A stretch of DNA of 64,000 nt from Norana najaformis (GCA_964023275.1 OZ029919.1:1827501-1891500), one strand, 5' to 3'; positions 35,985 to 46,320 are shown, counted from the first letter of the stretch. Numbers and translations: made by a program. The notes: a model not told the origin generated them from the sequence alone.

Positions 35985-36235
35985 ACAAAAGACAGAAAAT
36001 GCCACAGTGGCTGCCATGTAGAACAGACATTGGAAAATGCCTGTGTTGCCATGGCGCCAAGAAACACCGAAAATACTGCACAGCAGTTGCCATGGAGTTG
36101 CCATGGAACCAATACAAACATTAAAAATGCTACAGAGTAGTTACGATGGAGCCAAGAAAGACACCGAAAATGCCACATAACGGTTGCCATGAAGAAGGCA
36201 GAAATGTTGAAAATGCCACCTAGAGGTTGCTAGGA
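35985..36235. repeat. Degenerate repeat of about 60-70 bp (gttgccatgg type), about 4 units
   Basis: Each unit holds a gttgccatgg-like palindrome, then gccaagaaa and caccgaaaatgc blocks. It lies immediately downstream of the RAP1GDS1 stop, so it is probably transcribed in its 3' UTR. Confidence 0.7.
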
Positions 36236-36273
36236 AGCAGAGAGCACACGGCGATCAATTGTCTGATGGCAAA

Positions 36274-36392
36274 TCACAGGTCCTCGGCAACAATCATCTT
36301 GACGAGATTCTCTATTTTGCTGTCGTCGTGTTTCTCAAATTTTCGGATGCACTCAATCAACGTCAGGTTCTTCGCTTGCTGCCGCAGGGAAC
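36274..36392 (-). CDS. RAP1GDS1: RAP1GDS1 exon 14 (stop codon)
   Basis: Reads SSLRQQAKNLTLIECIRKFE, then KHDDSKIENLVKMIVAEDL and TGA. This parallels the human C-terminus (CLHKEVQDLAFLDVVSKLRS, HENKSVAQQASL). Acceptor attacag. Confidence 0.92.
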
Positions 36393-39300
36393 CTGTAATC
36401 AGAGTTGATTCAGAAATCATCATCAAAACCTTCATCGTCACTAATCATCTTCATCATCATTACCATCATCATCTTCACTGGAATAGGCATCGTGAGCCTG
36501 TGCACACCTACACAGAAAAGCAAGTCCCCCACCTTTATCATTGCACCAAGGTTCCCTTACCATAGCACCGAGGCTCGCTCCGCGTAGAAAGAGCTGGGCG
36601 GTAACGTCAGAAATGAATGCTCATGTACTACTAGGTTGAAGCCAGGTCTCATTAAGGGTAAGTATATGTAAGTAATTTTAACAGAAAATTATGCAAAGCC
36701 ATAGCTTTATCCTCCAGATCGAATTCCAAACACCACCCTCCGTAGCCATCTGACCGTCTACCTGCCTGACTTGGATCTAGACCTGGAACTGAACCCTTCT
36801 TGCCTATCGATTTTGTTTTGACTGAGCGCCTGCAAATAAGCTGGATACCGCAACTCAGCTTTCGTTGGGCACTGTAGAAATCTCGAGCTTTCGTTGGGCA
36901 CTGTAGAAATCTCGAGCTTTCGTTGGGCACTGTAGAAATCTCGAGCTTTCGTTGGGCACTGTAGAAATCTCGAGCTTTCGTTGGGCACTGTAGAAATCTC
37001 GAGCTTTCGTTGGGCACTGTAGAAATCTCGAGCTTTCGTTGGGCACTGTAGAAATCTCGAGACGTTTACAATTAGGATTACAATAATGCAGCGTGCGATC
37101 AACACCAAAATGCAAATGTAAATGTAAACGTAGAAATCTCGAGTTTATGATTATGACTACATCACCGCTTTTGTCACCACAGCAGAGCGTGACAGTTTTC
37201 AACATCGTACAGAATTATTACATGTTCGATTTGACTGCCACACAACAGCCAAGAAGAAAAATACACATCCAATCAACAACTGACTCACTGGACACAAGCA
37301 GCGCTTTGATCAGAGTTAGCACATTGTAGACGATCTCCTGCAGAGATCGCTCATCGATCAGGATCGACTTCAGCTTTGACAAGAGATCGAGATCCACCAG
37401 CTGTTCAGCGACAGAATCTGCCAACAATAATTAGATCAGAGTAAAGATTTAAAAGGCAAAAGGTAACAAATATGTTTACACGTCCTTTGTGCAGTAAGTA
37501 AGTAACGAATTTGTTAACACGCCATACATCCATTGGGTGAGTGAGGAATCGTAGGCATGGGCAGGTCAAAGTGGTCAGACAACAAAAGCAAGATGATGCA
37601 AATAGGTCTTAAGCTGGTTACAAATATGCCCAGCAAGATATTGTTGTGAGTCATGTAACAGCGAGATTATTCCAGATATGTATCGAGATACACACATCCA
37701 GATGTCCCTAGAAACTCCTCAGCAGCATGGTCCGAAGTGGAAGGACCATCTAGCCTGGCAAACTGTAATTGTAATTTGCAACTTCTGTAGCGCCTGTGTC
37801 CAATGCACCAACCGAAGGCGCGCCAAAATCAAGCCGCAGTCGAGTCAATATCCAGCAAGAAGACACAAACACTACATCAAGCCAACAACAGGACATCGTC
37901 GTAAACCTCCACTACATCAAGCCAACAACAGGACATCGTCGTAAACCTCCACTACATCAAGCCAACAACAGGACATCGTCGTAAACCTCCACTACATCAA
38001 GCCAACAACAGGACATCGTCGTAAACCTCCAACTCACATAGATGCTCGTAATAAAAAATCTCATAAATCAGCCTCATGTTCAGGATGTCTGACTTTGCGT
38101 AGTTAATAAGTGAATAAATAAATAAATAACTAGATGGATAATCTTTGCAGGTCACTGACCTAGAACAGCAGTTGAGATGAGCGTCAGAGCAACGAGCGCT
38201 TCGTTCTGCATGACCGCATGCTCGGCGCTGACCATGCTGACGATGTGTGGCAAGGCGCCATGACTGAGAATCGCATGCATGACTTGCGTGCTACGAGAAT
38301 ACTTGACGAGCCAGGCAACAAGACGATTCGCTTCTCCTGCAACAAATAAATCACCAACTGAGACCCAGTTCCGCTTCACTGAGCAAGAACAATCCCTTAA
38401 GCTGGCCCCCCAGTAAGTATTACGTTTACAACAAAGCCGATCTCCAGGATGCTTTTGGCGTTAATACGTTACTTTGTAAAGTGTAACTGTGAAAAGGCCT
38501 TACCTTTTACACCTTCGTGATCTTCAACTGAACACCATTCGACAAGACTAGTGAGGAATAAGTCGTTGGTACCAAGCACGATGGCAGCACTCTCTGCAGA
38601 ACCATAAATACCCCTTGTCAGCCAATCAGAGACTATCATACTCAAAGGTAAAAAGTTTTCATCCAATCAAAGATAGCTATGTCTACCTATAAATAATTCA
38701 GCCAATCAAAGACGGCCTGCTCAACCAATCAGAGACTGCCATACTCAAAGGTAAAGATCTCATCCAATCGAAGATAGCTATATCTAGCTATAAATAATTC
38801 AGCCAATCAAAGACAGCCATATGCATCTATAAATAGCTCATCCAATCTGTACTCGGACTAGGGTGATGCTAGTCATCTCCGTTATGACAAACCATCGTTA
38901 AACAGAACCTAGCGATATATATCTGTTATTACCTACAGATAATTCAGCCAATCAAAGATAGAATTAAGGACTTTGTGGGTGGATACTAACCCTTCATTTC
39001 TGAAACCCGAGCGCTAGAGGACCTAAAATGGCATGGCACCCATTCAAATGGGCAGCAGGAAGGAAGGAAGCAAGCAGTAAGGATCTCACCTGATTAATTC
39101 ATTGAAAAATGTGCAAGGTCAAGGCCAAACAGTCGCTATAGAAAAACATGTACATTTACATTTAAAGGATTTCCACTCCATAAGAAACTCGGCCAATCAG
39201 AGATAGCTTAAAAACATCGTCAAAATCTCTACACAATCACCCCAGAAGAGAAGAGAACCACACACCGCAAGCTACAAGACACTCAACCAATCTGCCAAAG

Positions 39301-42300
39301 TGATATACACAAAGATTCAAGTTTCAAAGCATTAACTGACCTTGTTGATCAATGACCATGCGTAGCGTTCCGAGCAGTTTGAACTGGACATTGCGCATGT
39401 CCGAGCATGCATACGGGAGGATCCTCTCGACGAGGCCGTGGCCCAACATGAGCGGTTTGTTGGCAGCTGGCCAAACAAAGAAAAAGAAACCTAATCTAAG
39501 CTGGAAATTTCCAGAGCGCCATTATCACAACACACAACGCATCAGTCGCTGATCACGTCTCAGCAAAACCAAATTCCAAAATCACAGTCTATTTGAGAAT
39601 CACTGGGCCCCAGCGAGTGAAAGGCAGGTCATGGATGATGTGCAGAATAAGAAATGCTGACAAAATCGTGGCAGAGCTAATAAAACAAAGAAATTCCATT
39701 GAAAAGAATTTTCGTCCAGTTTATTACAGCCTTGCTACATACATCATAAGGCAACTCCAAACCATTAACATATCTAAATAAACACAGAAATTTGAAACTT
39801 TCAGAACTGGCTGACAAACCATTAAACACTAACCATCAGACTATCGCGACGTATTAAAAGATAAAAATGTTGTAAACACCTGGAATGGCAAGGTTTCGTA
39901 AAGCGCTGAGGATGGCGTGGTGAAGAGTAGCATTTCCACCTTTCACAGGATGCTTTTCGAGTAGGTTGAGGAGTTCGTCAGTTAGGCCATTCTTCTCGAG
40001 CTGAATGCAGTGTTCATCTGCAGATAAACAGAAAAACCAACAGCCACATCACATCACCAAAGAACAGCACTGAGTTCTGAGTCACATCACCAAAGAAATA
40101 ATCCCAGGTTCCAAGTCATATCACCACAGATTACAATTTTTTCATACTGCCAAATGATATTTACCTGTTCTAGTGATATTGCCAATGACGTTACCTGTTC
40201 TAGAATTAGTGCCAAATGATGTTCATCAGTTCTGGCAACATTGTCAAATGATGTTTGTGCTCTAGAGGTATTATCCTATGATGTTACCTGTTCTAGCGTT
40301 ATCATCAAACAAAGTTTACCTGTTCTAGCTTTATCATCAAATGATGCTTACCTGATCGGGCAATATTGCCAATCGCCAAGGCACCAGAAATCTGGAGCTG
40401 AGAACTTGTTGAATTCATCCAATCGAGTGCTGTGTTCATTATTGGCCCTCGTCCACCGTCATAAAGTAACTCCATGCTGCTATCTATGTAAACACCACCA
40501 TTTTAAGGTAATTTCAAAGTCCTACCTACCAAAATGAACAGCATATTTGGATCTAACTATAACTTGGCTCACAAGGAAACTACATATATTTTAGTAGCTA
40601 GTCTATACAATAGTGTGCCTGCCTCTTCAGTGGAATATGATTCTGGACTGCGATTTTGACTTGAAGCGACCATCGACTGATCCGTTGGGCATTATGATAA
40701 AGGCGCTATAGAAGTCTTTAGATTAGATTTGTTCTTACTGAACTTTGACATCATTCGGACAAGTTTTTGTGTGATACTTAAAGTCGCTGTACTAAGCATC
40801 TAGATACAAACATGCATGTACTTATATACTTTGTTTAATTATCCATACTTACTGTATCCATACAACTCAAACCATGAACTACATGTTAGCAGCTTAGAGA
40901 CTAACCACCAGTTAGGAGGAGAATGATAAGGTCAGAGGTCAGCTTCTCGAGTTGACCTTGACCCTGGTCATCCGTGACAGCCGGTTTTTTAATGACATCC
41001 AGGAAGAACTGGAAGAGTTCGCTGTTCACTAGCTGCAGCTTAATATCGTCTAAACAGACCAGAGAAAATGGAAAGCTCTTACATTCCAAACAACTGATGA
41101 CAAGTGTAATGTGCGGTAATGTAATACAACTGCCAGCAAAGCAGCATTTTTTAAAGGTACTTAAAAGGCACTATATTACATACATGCAAACATACACTGG
41201 AAATTTGTTATAATACTGGATTTGGGAGTCATAACAGAATCTGTGTTATAATAAAGCATTTTATAAGAAGCCTCTGTTGCACACATAAACACACAAAGGT
41301 AAATCTTGATGATGACAGCAGATCAGTATTTTTTAAACAAAAATTAGTTATGAATTTTAATATTACTGAAACAAAAACTTATTATTAAAGTTTTTGAAAT
41401 GTGTTTACAAATCCATAAACTGTACCATTTTCGGAGAGATTAATGAAGAGATCGAGAATGATTTCTTGTAGTTCTTGACTGATTTCGTTTGACAGAAGTT
41501 GTCCAATCGTAAGAACAATGCTTGATTCGAGGATCTTTGTTATTCCATGTTCTTTAGCCGCAAAATGAACAAGAAATGTTCTTTATAAAAAACATTCTAA
41601 GTAGATAAATGACAAGAGAGAGACAGAAAGAGAGGAAGATAGAGATAGAGAAAAAGAAAGAGTGATAGAAAGTGAGAGACCGAGAGAGAAAAAGAGATAA
41701 AAAGATGGGGAGAGAGAGAGAGACAGACAGACAGACAAAGAAAGAAAGAAAGACAGCATGGAACAGAAAGACAGTGACAGAGTTAAATAAATATTGACAG
41801 AAAGAGAGAGAATGTGTTGCAGAACAGGAAGGGAAAAAGAGAAGTTGAATCTCGTCACAGCTATGAGAATGAGGTATATAGGTAAGTTGATCAGCTCTGG
41901 GTAGGCACGTTCTTTCAAATGGAAAAGCAGATGTTGGATTTCAGTCGGACATTGCCGCCAATGGCGCAACAGGCGCCATCTACATCAACCTCTGACTAAA
42001 ATCAGCTCCTCTGGGCAGTTCACAAAAGCCTTACATACGCCCATACGTGCATCAAAACAACGCGAGACTGCATGTGGCGCTCTGTGTATAAACTCCTAAC
42101 ACTGCAATTTAGGTACAAATTCATCTTTTAAACATTTTCCACCTATCTTAAGTCAACTCTATTTAGACATTATTTTTTACCAACCTTGGGAGGTTCTGAG
42201 AATTAAAAGGTGCTATATAAATAGCGCCAGATACATACATGCATATGACATATTGCAAGTTGGATCTGACTTACTGCAGTCAGCTAATATCTCGACTATC

Positions 42301-45300
42301 AGAAGAACCATCTGGATAAGATCTTCGTCATCTTTAAACGTCTTAATGTAATCGTTAAGAACAGCAATGACGCCCAGCGACAATGACTTTTCTATCACAC
42401 TCTCTAAAACAAAATATTCACCAAAAATCAGATTAGAATCTGCCAATAGTTAACAGAATGTGATCAAAAGTCACTAAAATAAGAAAAGAAATATCACCAA
42501 AATCAGATCGAACTGCTAAAATTAATGAAAACTCCAAGAAGTAAGATAAAAATTCAGCATAACAAGAAAAATTACAAAAATTCGATCGAACTGTCCCAAA
42601 ACAAGATCAAAATTTCCCAAATAAAATCCAAATTCAACACAAACAGGTCCCTAAAAGAGGGTAACAGCACGGTAAATGCCTTAGGGTTTATGCAAAAAAA
42701 ATCCCAATTGTTTTGCTTTCCCCTTTTTTACGGCTTGACTAACATGCAGGTCATGCATTCATTTTCCAGGTTAGTCAGGGTTAGCCAGTTGCTGCAAGAA
42801 TATCCACAAAAGGTAGAATTGGACGAGGATCTTACATTATCATCTTGAAAGTTGATTAAACCAGTTCTCTCCACTCACATCCTTCTAAATTCTGGATAAG
42901 CACTGAATCTCATAGAGAAAATAATAAATTTAAAATAATAATTACATTAATTTAATAACAATAACAACAATAACAATATTCCATTGTCGTTAGGACGTAT
43001 CACCTCGACTGGTCCGTCCAAAGGTTTGGATTTTGGAACACGGTTTGCTTAGAACTGACTATCAATTGACGCTTTGTGCATTATGAATTATGAATTTACA
43101 TAATGCATTATTATGATGGTGCTAATGGAGGCTTAAGACTAGATTATTTCTGCATTTATTAAGCTCCGCTATCCAACGACTAAGCATCAATCAATGATGC
43201 CAAGCAACTGTGAGAGAAAGACTTGCTTAAGGTCCCTACCAAGTAACTGCTTCAGAGGGGCTCCAACCAATATTCTATGCATTACAAGCCGAGCGCTCCA
43301 TCCTAACTTAAAGCGATCATTGATTGATTCCTTGGGCATTAGGATAACGGCGCTATAGAAGCAAATAGATTAGATTGTGTGAACAACTTGTTCTGGATCG
43401 TTAAAAAGTCTCCTCAGCAGGCTTCAACAGGCAATCATTGGATTACAGACCATCATTCTGTATCAGCAAGTTTCAAAGAACGTGACCTGAAGAGGCTTGT
43501 AGAAACGCAATATAAACGCCAATATGTATAAACTGTCCGACGTGGTAATGTAATGTAACAAGCAATTATATAGCGCTCTTCAAGTACCTCTCAAAAGCGC
43601 TGTGATATGCAAAGCACAGCACAGCAAGCATGAATACATGGGGTTAAACATCTGTAAAACTTAAACACACACCTTACAACAGGTCGCAAATTAAATACAC
43701 AGTTCACACCAATCGCCAATACAAGAAATGCTACCTTTAAACATCTAAAAACGCAAACTAATCGTCAATCCGAAAAGAACGAAAACATTCCAAGACAGAA
43801 AACCTTCGAACTCAGAACGGATTCACAAAATCTAACTGAGAAAAAACGACTCAGGAATGACGTGAATACAGACAAAACACTGCTTGATCCTGCATTTTTC
43901 GTCATGCACAGAACTCACCGTCATTAATATTCGTATCGAGCTTAATCCGCAGCGTGATCAGACGAATGCTCTCTAAGGATGTTGGACTTGATGGTTCAAT
44001 GGTAAACAGACCGTACGGCTGCTGGATGTTACAGTTTGAGACCTGGGTACGGCCTGATTGATTGATTTACAGGTCAATTGTGGAAATCCAGCAAGAGACA
44101 GCAAAAGATGAGAAAACCCAGACAGCCCGTTCAAACATTGATTTTCATCGTAATAAATAAATATAATAAATAAATATAATAACCACTCCTGAAAATTTTC
44201 TGTAGTCTTTTAACATCATTTCTACCTCAGGTAGAAAATATAATACGACAAAACAAGAACATGTATTACATTTAAATTGAGTAAAATGATGAAAATAACA
44301 GTAATAATAATGCTGGTGTGAGAAGCTATGGCAAAGATGGATTGTAGTTGGAATTGTGGCAAGAGGAAGAAACCTGGAAATGAAGGAAGAGGCAGAGGAA
44401 GCCATCTAGCAAGACAACAAGCCAACCGCGAAAACCTGGAAAATGGCCTCTGTACATTTAGTATACATATCCAAAGTTTCCGTCGGCTGATTTATGCTTT
44501 TTTCAAATATTTTATCCATAAATGTATCATTTTACCTAAAATCAGATAACTGTGCACAATCACTTCTGAGTAGATACCTAAAGAAGCCACACCATATTAT
44601 TACTGAGTATAATCATTAGTATTACATATTACGATGTAATACTATGATGTATTACAAAACATACACAATCTGTGTTGTAAGGAATTTCATGAAAAGGAGG
44701 TTCTCATGTACAACAAGCTGATCAAACCAGACTGACCTACCGTGAGTGTTGACGAGATTGAACAGAAATCCGCAAGCCACTTTTCTCAGCTTCGACGCCA
44801 TTGGCTGGGTGTTAGTCAGCTGGTCTCGTAGCAGATCCAACAGCCGGTCGACCCCCCTGTTGTCGTTTATTATATGTCGGCCACTGTCTGTAAACAAACA
44901 CACAATTACTGTTCTCTCTGCTTGAGCCTCTGTATCTTTGTATGTGTATGTATGTTTGAATGTACGTATGCATGCACGTAGGTATGCATGTATGTGTATG
45001 CATGTATGTATATATATATATGTTTGCATTTGTGCATGAATTTTCATGTGTGTATATGCTTGTATGTATGTATAGTATGTATGTATGGTTGTATGTCAAC
45101 CTATCAATCTTTCTGTCCATCTGCTTTGAACAAATGAGCTAAACACAGGGCAGTGTGCATACCATTGTCAAAGCAGATGTTGCCGAGTGCTCGGCAGGCC
45201 TGCGTTGATTCCTGAAGACTAGAACTAACGAGAAGGTCAAGCAACGGAACAATAACGCCTCCACTCACACACTCATCCCGACCAACATCTACAAAACAAA

Positions 45301-46320
45301 GACAAAGCTAAAGCACCAAAAGATTCTTATGCCGATGGAAGTAATAATTGCGAATCGGAGGTGCAGTAAAGATACATACATACTCACGATCCGATATGAA
45401 TACATATATGCATATACACGATCACATACATACATGCAAGAGTTTATTACACTGATTAATGGTAGAAGAAACATACTCATATTTTGTAAAAGCGTTCAAT
45501 TAACAAAATACTTATCAACAGGAAGAGAAACTGAAAATCCTTCTGACCAGTCTTGGCAATTTCAGCCAACAGCTGAGCAGCAGTATGTCTAAGACCGGCT
45601 GAAGCCGAGTCAGTGAGGACTTTCTTCAGTGACCCAATGATCTCCCCCTCAACTAAACACTTTATGTAGTCTTTGCGATTCGATTCTTCGGCTGCAAACA
45701 CAAGCAGAAAAAACAATCTAATCCAATCCAGCGACTTTCATAGTGCCACTATCACACTTTGCAAGGCACCAATCAATAATTTCTTGAAACTGTAGTTAAA
45801 ATTCACAATCCATTTAAGAAAATCAGTTAAATCCAATAGGTCAAGTAAACCATCAGCCCGGCTGTGGTGGGGAAGCAAATTGTCATAAAATAAAACCTAG
45901 CGAATCGTTTGGGTAAAATGGCTTTTAAATAAAAAAACTAAAAAACTGATTTGTCATTTCTTTTCGTAAAACGGGCAATAAAGTGTTGATTCATAAACGT
46001 AGCAGCATAAATGCTTCGTTTGAGTTAAGCAGTGGAAAAATGTTTTTACAGTTAACATGATTTTTAGCTTACAGAATTTATTCAGATTTCAATTTAAATA
46101 CAAATTCATTTAAGTTTAAACAGCAGAAAAAGGTTTTTTGGTGTCTTAGCATAGAGGATTCGTTTAAAATTTGAAAAATTATTCACAAAACAAGCCACTC
46201 ACCTTCATTTTCTATGACGTTCAAAATTGAGGTGATTCCCTTCTCAGTTGCTGCTAAGTCTGAGACAGACTTGACTTTATCCAATGCATCATTCAACTCC
46301 TCTTCATCAGAAATAAACAT
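36274..46320 (-). CDS. RAP1GDS1: RAP1GDS1 (SmgGDS), armadillo-repeat small-GTPase chaperone and exchange factor, whole gene (14 coding exons)
   Basis: SmgGDS is a cytosolic armadillo solenoid. It binds Rho/Ras-family GTPases with polybasic tails (RhoA, RhoC, Rap1, Rac1, K-Ras), promotes nucleotide exchange on RhoA/RhoC, and controls entry of GTPases into prenylation. Exons on the minus strand, 5' to 3': 46320-46203, 45691-45548, 45288-45163, 44887-44741, 42403-42275, 41551-41426, 41049-40909, 40483-40352, 40017-39880, 39466-39341, 38593-38504, 38336-38160, 37417-37289, 36392-36274. Together they give 1,842 bp, or 613 aa (human 607). Collinear landmarks include RALGNICFDN, LQISGALAIGNIARS, ILSALRNLAIP, VQFKLLGTLRMVIDQ and AVMQNEALVALTLIS. 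All 13 introns interrupt after codon position 1, and most exons are 126-147 bp, about one armadillo repeat each. Identity is very secure. Confidence 0.95.
36705..37085 (+). mobile_element. LINE 3' end with internally amplified 29-bp unit
   Basis: The same 3' UTR family begins near 36710 (aattccaaacaccaccctcc). Its terminal block ctttcgttgggcactgtaga plus aatctcgag is repeated seven times, then a tacaattaggattacaat tail. It lies in the 119-896 bp stretch after RAP1GDS1 exon 13, within intron 13. Confidence 0.65.
36859..37061 (+). repeat. 29-bp tandem repeat, 7 perfect or near-perfect copies, inside a LINE 3' end
   Basis: Copies start at 36859, 36888, 36917, 36946, 36975, 37004 and 37033. The unit begins ctttcgttgggcactgtag and ends aaatctcgag. 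Near-identity of the copies suggests recent expansion. Frames open across it are artefacts. Confidence 0.9.
37289..37417 (-). CDS. RAP1GDS1: RAP1GDS1 exon 13
   Basis: Reads DSVAEQLVDLDLLSKLKSIL and contains DERSLQEIVYNVLTLIKALL (human LADERSAPEIKYNSMVLICALM). 129 bp; donor tcca|gtgagt, phase 1. Confidence 0.93.
37870..38029 (+). repeat. 40-bp tandem repeat, 4 copies
   Basis: Copies at 37870, 37910, 37950 and 37990, unit cactacatcaagccaacaac then aggacatcgtcgtaaacctc. In RAP1GDS1 intron 12, starting in the end of a family B element. Confidence 0.9.
38160..38336 (-). CDS. RAP1GDS1: RAP1GDS1 exon 12
   Basis: Reads GEANRLVAWLVKYSRSTQVM, then AEHAVMQNEALVALTLIS (human GESNRLLSALIRHSKSKDVI, SEHVIMQNEALVALALIA). 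177 bp; donor ctag|gtcagt, phase 1. With exon 11 it supplies the most conserved C-terminal surface. Confidence 0.96.
38504..38593 (-). CDS. RAP1GDS1: RAP1GDS1 exon 11
   Basis: Reads ESAAIVLGTNDLFLTSLVEW then CSVEDHEGVK (human AEQLGKNVKLVERLVEW, CEAKDHAGVM). 90 bp, the shortest confident exon of the gene; donor aaag|gtaagg, phase 1. Confidence 0.94.
38610..39300. promoter_or_regulatory. Cluster of CCAAT motifs in RAP1GDS1 intron 10
   Basis: About ten ccaatc(a/g) motifs (for example agccaatcaaagac at about 38701, 38801 and 38946) occur in a diverged repeat of roughly 95 bp. The form matches the NF-Y CCAAT box. It may simply reflect the repeat unit. Confidence 0.35.
38988..39165 (+). mobile_element. 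SINE-like element (family C), longest copy
   Basis: Reads acctaaaatggcatggcacc, gattaattcattgaaaaatg, then aaacagtcgctatagaaaaa and catgtacatttaca. An AAGG/CAAG insertion sits near 39058-39078. In RAP1GDS1 intron 10. Confidence 0.6.
39341..39466 (-). CDS. RAP1GDS1: RAP1GDS1 exon 10
   Basis: Contains AANKPLMLGHGLVERILPYA and RNVQFKLLGTLRMVIDQQ (human PPVQFKLLGTLRMLIDAQ). 126 bp; donor caag|gtcagt, phase 1. Confidence 0.95.
39880..40017 (-). CDS. RAP1GDS1: RAP1GDS1 exon 9
   Basis: Reads DEHCIQLEKNGLTDELLNLL and ends GGNATLHHAILSALRNLAIP (human VQHAALSALRNLAIP). 138 bp; donor ccag|gtgttt, phase 1. Confidence 0.95.
40352..40483 (-). CDS. RAP1GDS1: RAP1GDS1 exon 8
   Basis: Reads DSSMELLYDGGRGPIMNTAL and ends LQISGALAIGNIARS, matching human DESMQKLFEGGKG and LQLAGALAIANFARN. 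132 bp; donor tcag|gtaagc, phase 1. Confidence 0.95.
40610..40732 (+). mobile_element. Family B element, + orientation copy
   Basis: Reads gaagcgaccatcgactgat, ttgggcattatgataaaggc and gctatagaagtctttagatt, giving the natural 3' end of the family. In RAP1GDS1 intron 7. Confidence 0.6.
40909..41049 (-). CDS. RAP1GDS1: RAP1GDS1 exon 7
   Basis: Reads DDIKLQLVNSELFQFFLDVI, has a Gln/Gly-containing loop, and ends LTSDLIILLLT (human DAIKLQLVEAGLVECLLEI, GSDLMVLLLLG). 141 bp; donor actg|gtggtt, phase 1, a weaker donor. Confidence 0.92.
41426..41551 (-). CDS. RAP1GDS1: RAP1GDS1 exon 6
   Basis: Reads KHGITKILESSIVLTIGQLL and ends EIILDLFINLSEN (human MIFEVLAPLAEN). 126 bp; donor aatg|gtacag, phase 1. 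This is one of the more diverged repeats. Confidence 0.88.
42275..42403 (-). CDS. RAP1GDS1: RAP1GDS1 exon 5
   Basis: Reads ESVIEKSLSLGVIAVLNDYI and ends LLIVEILADC, matching human SLQAQLINMGVIPTLVKLL and CLVAFGNLAE. 129 bp; donor tgca|gtaagt, phase 1. Confidence 0.93.
42404..44740 (-). other. RAP1GDS1 intron 4, contents
   Basis: The largest intron of this gene (2.3 kb). It contains a family G SINE (43142-43305), a family B tail (43310-43375), a family D element (43545-43620), the candidate 54-bp exon (43919-43972) and AT-rich DNA. Confidence 0.65.
43919..43972 (-). CDS. Possible 54-bp cassette exon of RAP1GDS1 between exons 4 and 5
   Basis: An acceptor ccttag, an open 54-bp stretch reading E-SIRLITLRIKLDTNIND in phase, and a strong donor gacg|gtgagt sit in intron 4. 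Both ends are phase 1, so inclusion would insert 18 residues without breaking the frame. It is not needed for collinearity with human SmgGDS and its pyrimidine tract is poor. It could be an optional exon, a decayed duplicate or chance. Confidence 0.25.
44741..44887 (-). CDS. RAP1GDS1: RAP1GDS1 exon 4 (counterpart of the vertebrate alternative exon)
   Basis: Reads DSGRHIINDNRGVDRLLDLL and ends KVACGFLFNLVNTH. It is 147 bp and phase 1 at both ends. This is 49 codons, the size of the segment that distinguishes human SmgGDS-607 from SmgGDS-558, and it lies at the equivalent position (about residues 130-178). Skipping it would keep the frame. Confidence 0.94.
45163..45288 (-). CDS. RAP1GDS1: RAP1GDS1 exon 3
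   Basis: Reads DVGRDECVSGGVIVPLLDLL and ends QACRALGNICFDN (human VDAGLISPLVQLL, TGRALGNICYD). 126 bp, phase 1 at both ends; donor aatg|gtatgc. Confidence 0.95.
45548..45691 (-). CDS. RAP1GDS1: RAP1GDS1 exon 2
   Basis: Reads AEESNRKDYIKCLVEGEIIG and ends HTAAQLLAEIAKT, matching the human segment ending ANIIAEVAKN. Acceptor tttgcag, donor actg|gtcaga. 144 bp, phase 1 at both ends. Confidence 0.9.
46203..46320 (-). CDS. RAP1GDS1: RAP1GDS1 exon 1 (start codon)
   Basis: Reads MFISDEEELNDALDKVKSVS and ends NVIENE before donor gaag|gtgagt, phase 1. The Met is the first in this frame, in the context aacgtataATGT. The length before the first repeat is close to the human protein; similarity in this N-terminal part is weak. 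Confidence 0.8.

Larger units (their letters stand above)
33736..36273. other. Convergent spacer between ZMIZ and RAP1GDS1 (3' UTRs plus repeats)
   Basis: Holds the 3' UTRs of both genes and several degenerate tandem repeats. No plus-strand AATAAA was found soon after the ZMIZ stop, so the end of that transcript is unresolved. For RAP1GDS1, a minus-strand AATAAA lies at about 35138-35143. No coding exon is supported. Confidence 0.6.

Noticed and set aside
36652..37205. 116-121-codon minus-strand frames with repeated ESSRFLQCPTKARDF units
   Set aside because: Translation of the 29-bp LINE-derived repeat through three frames.
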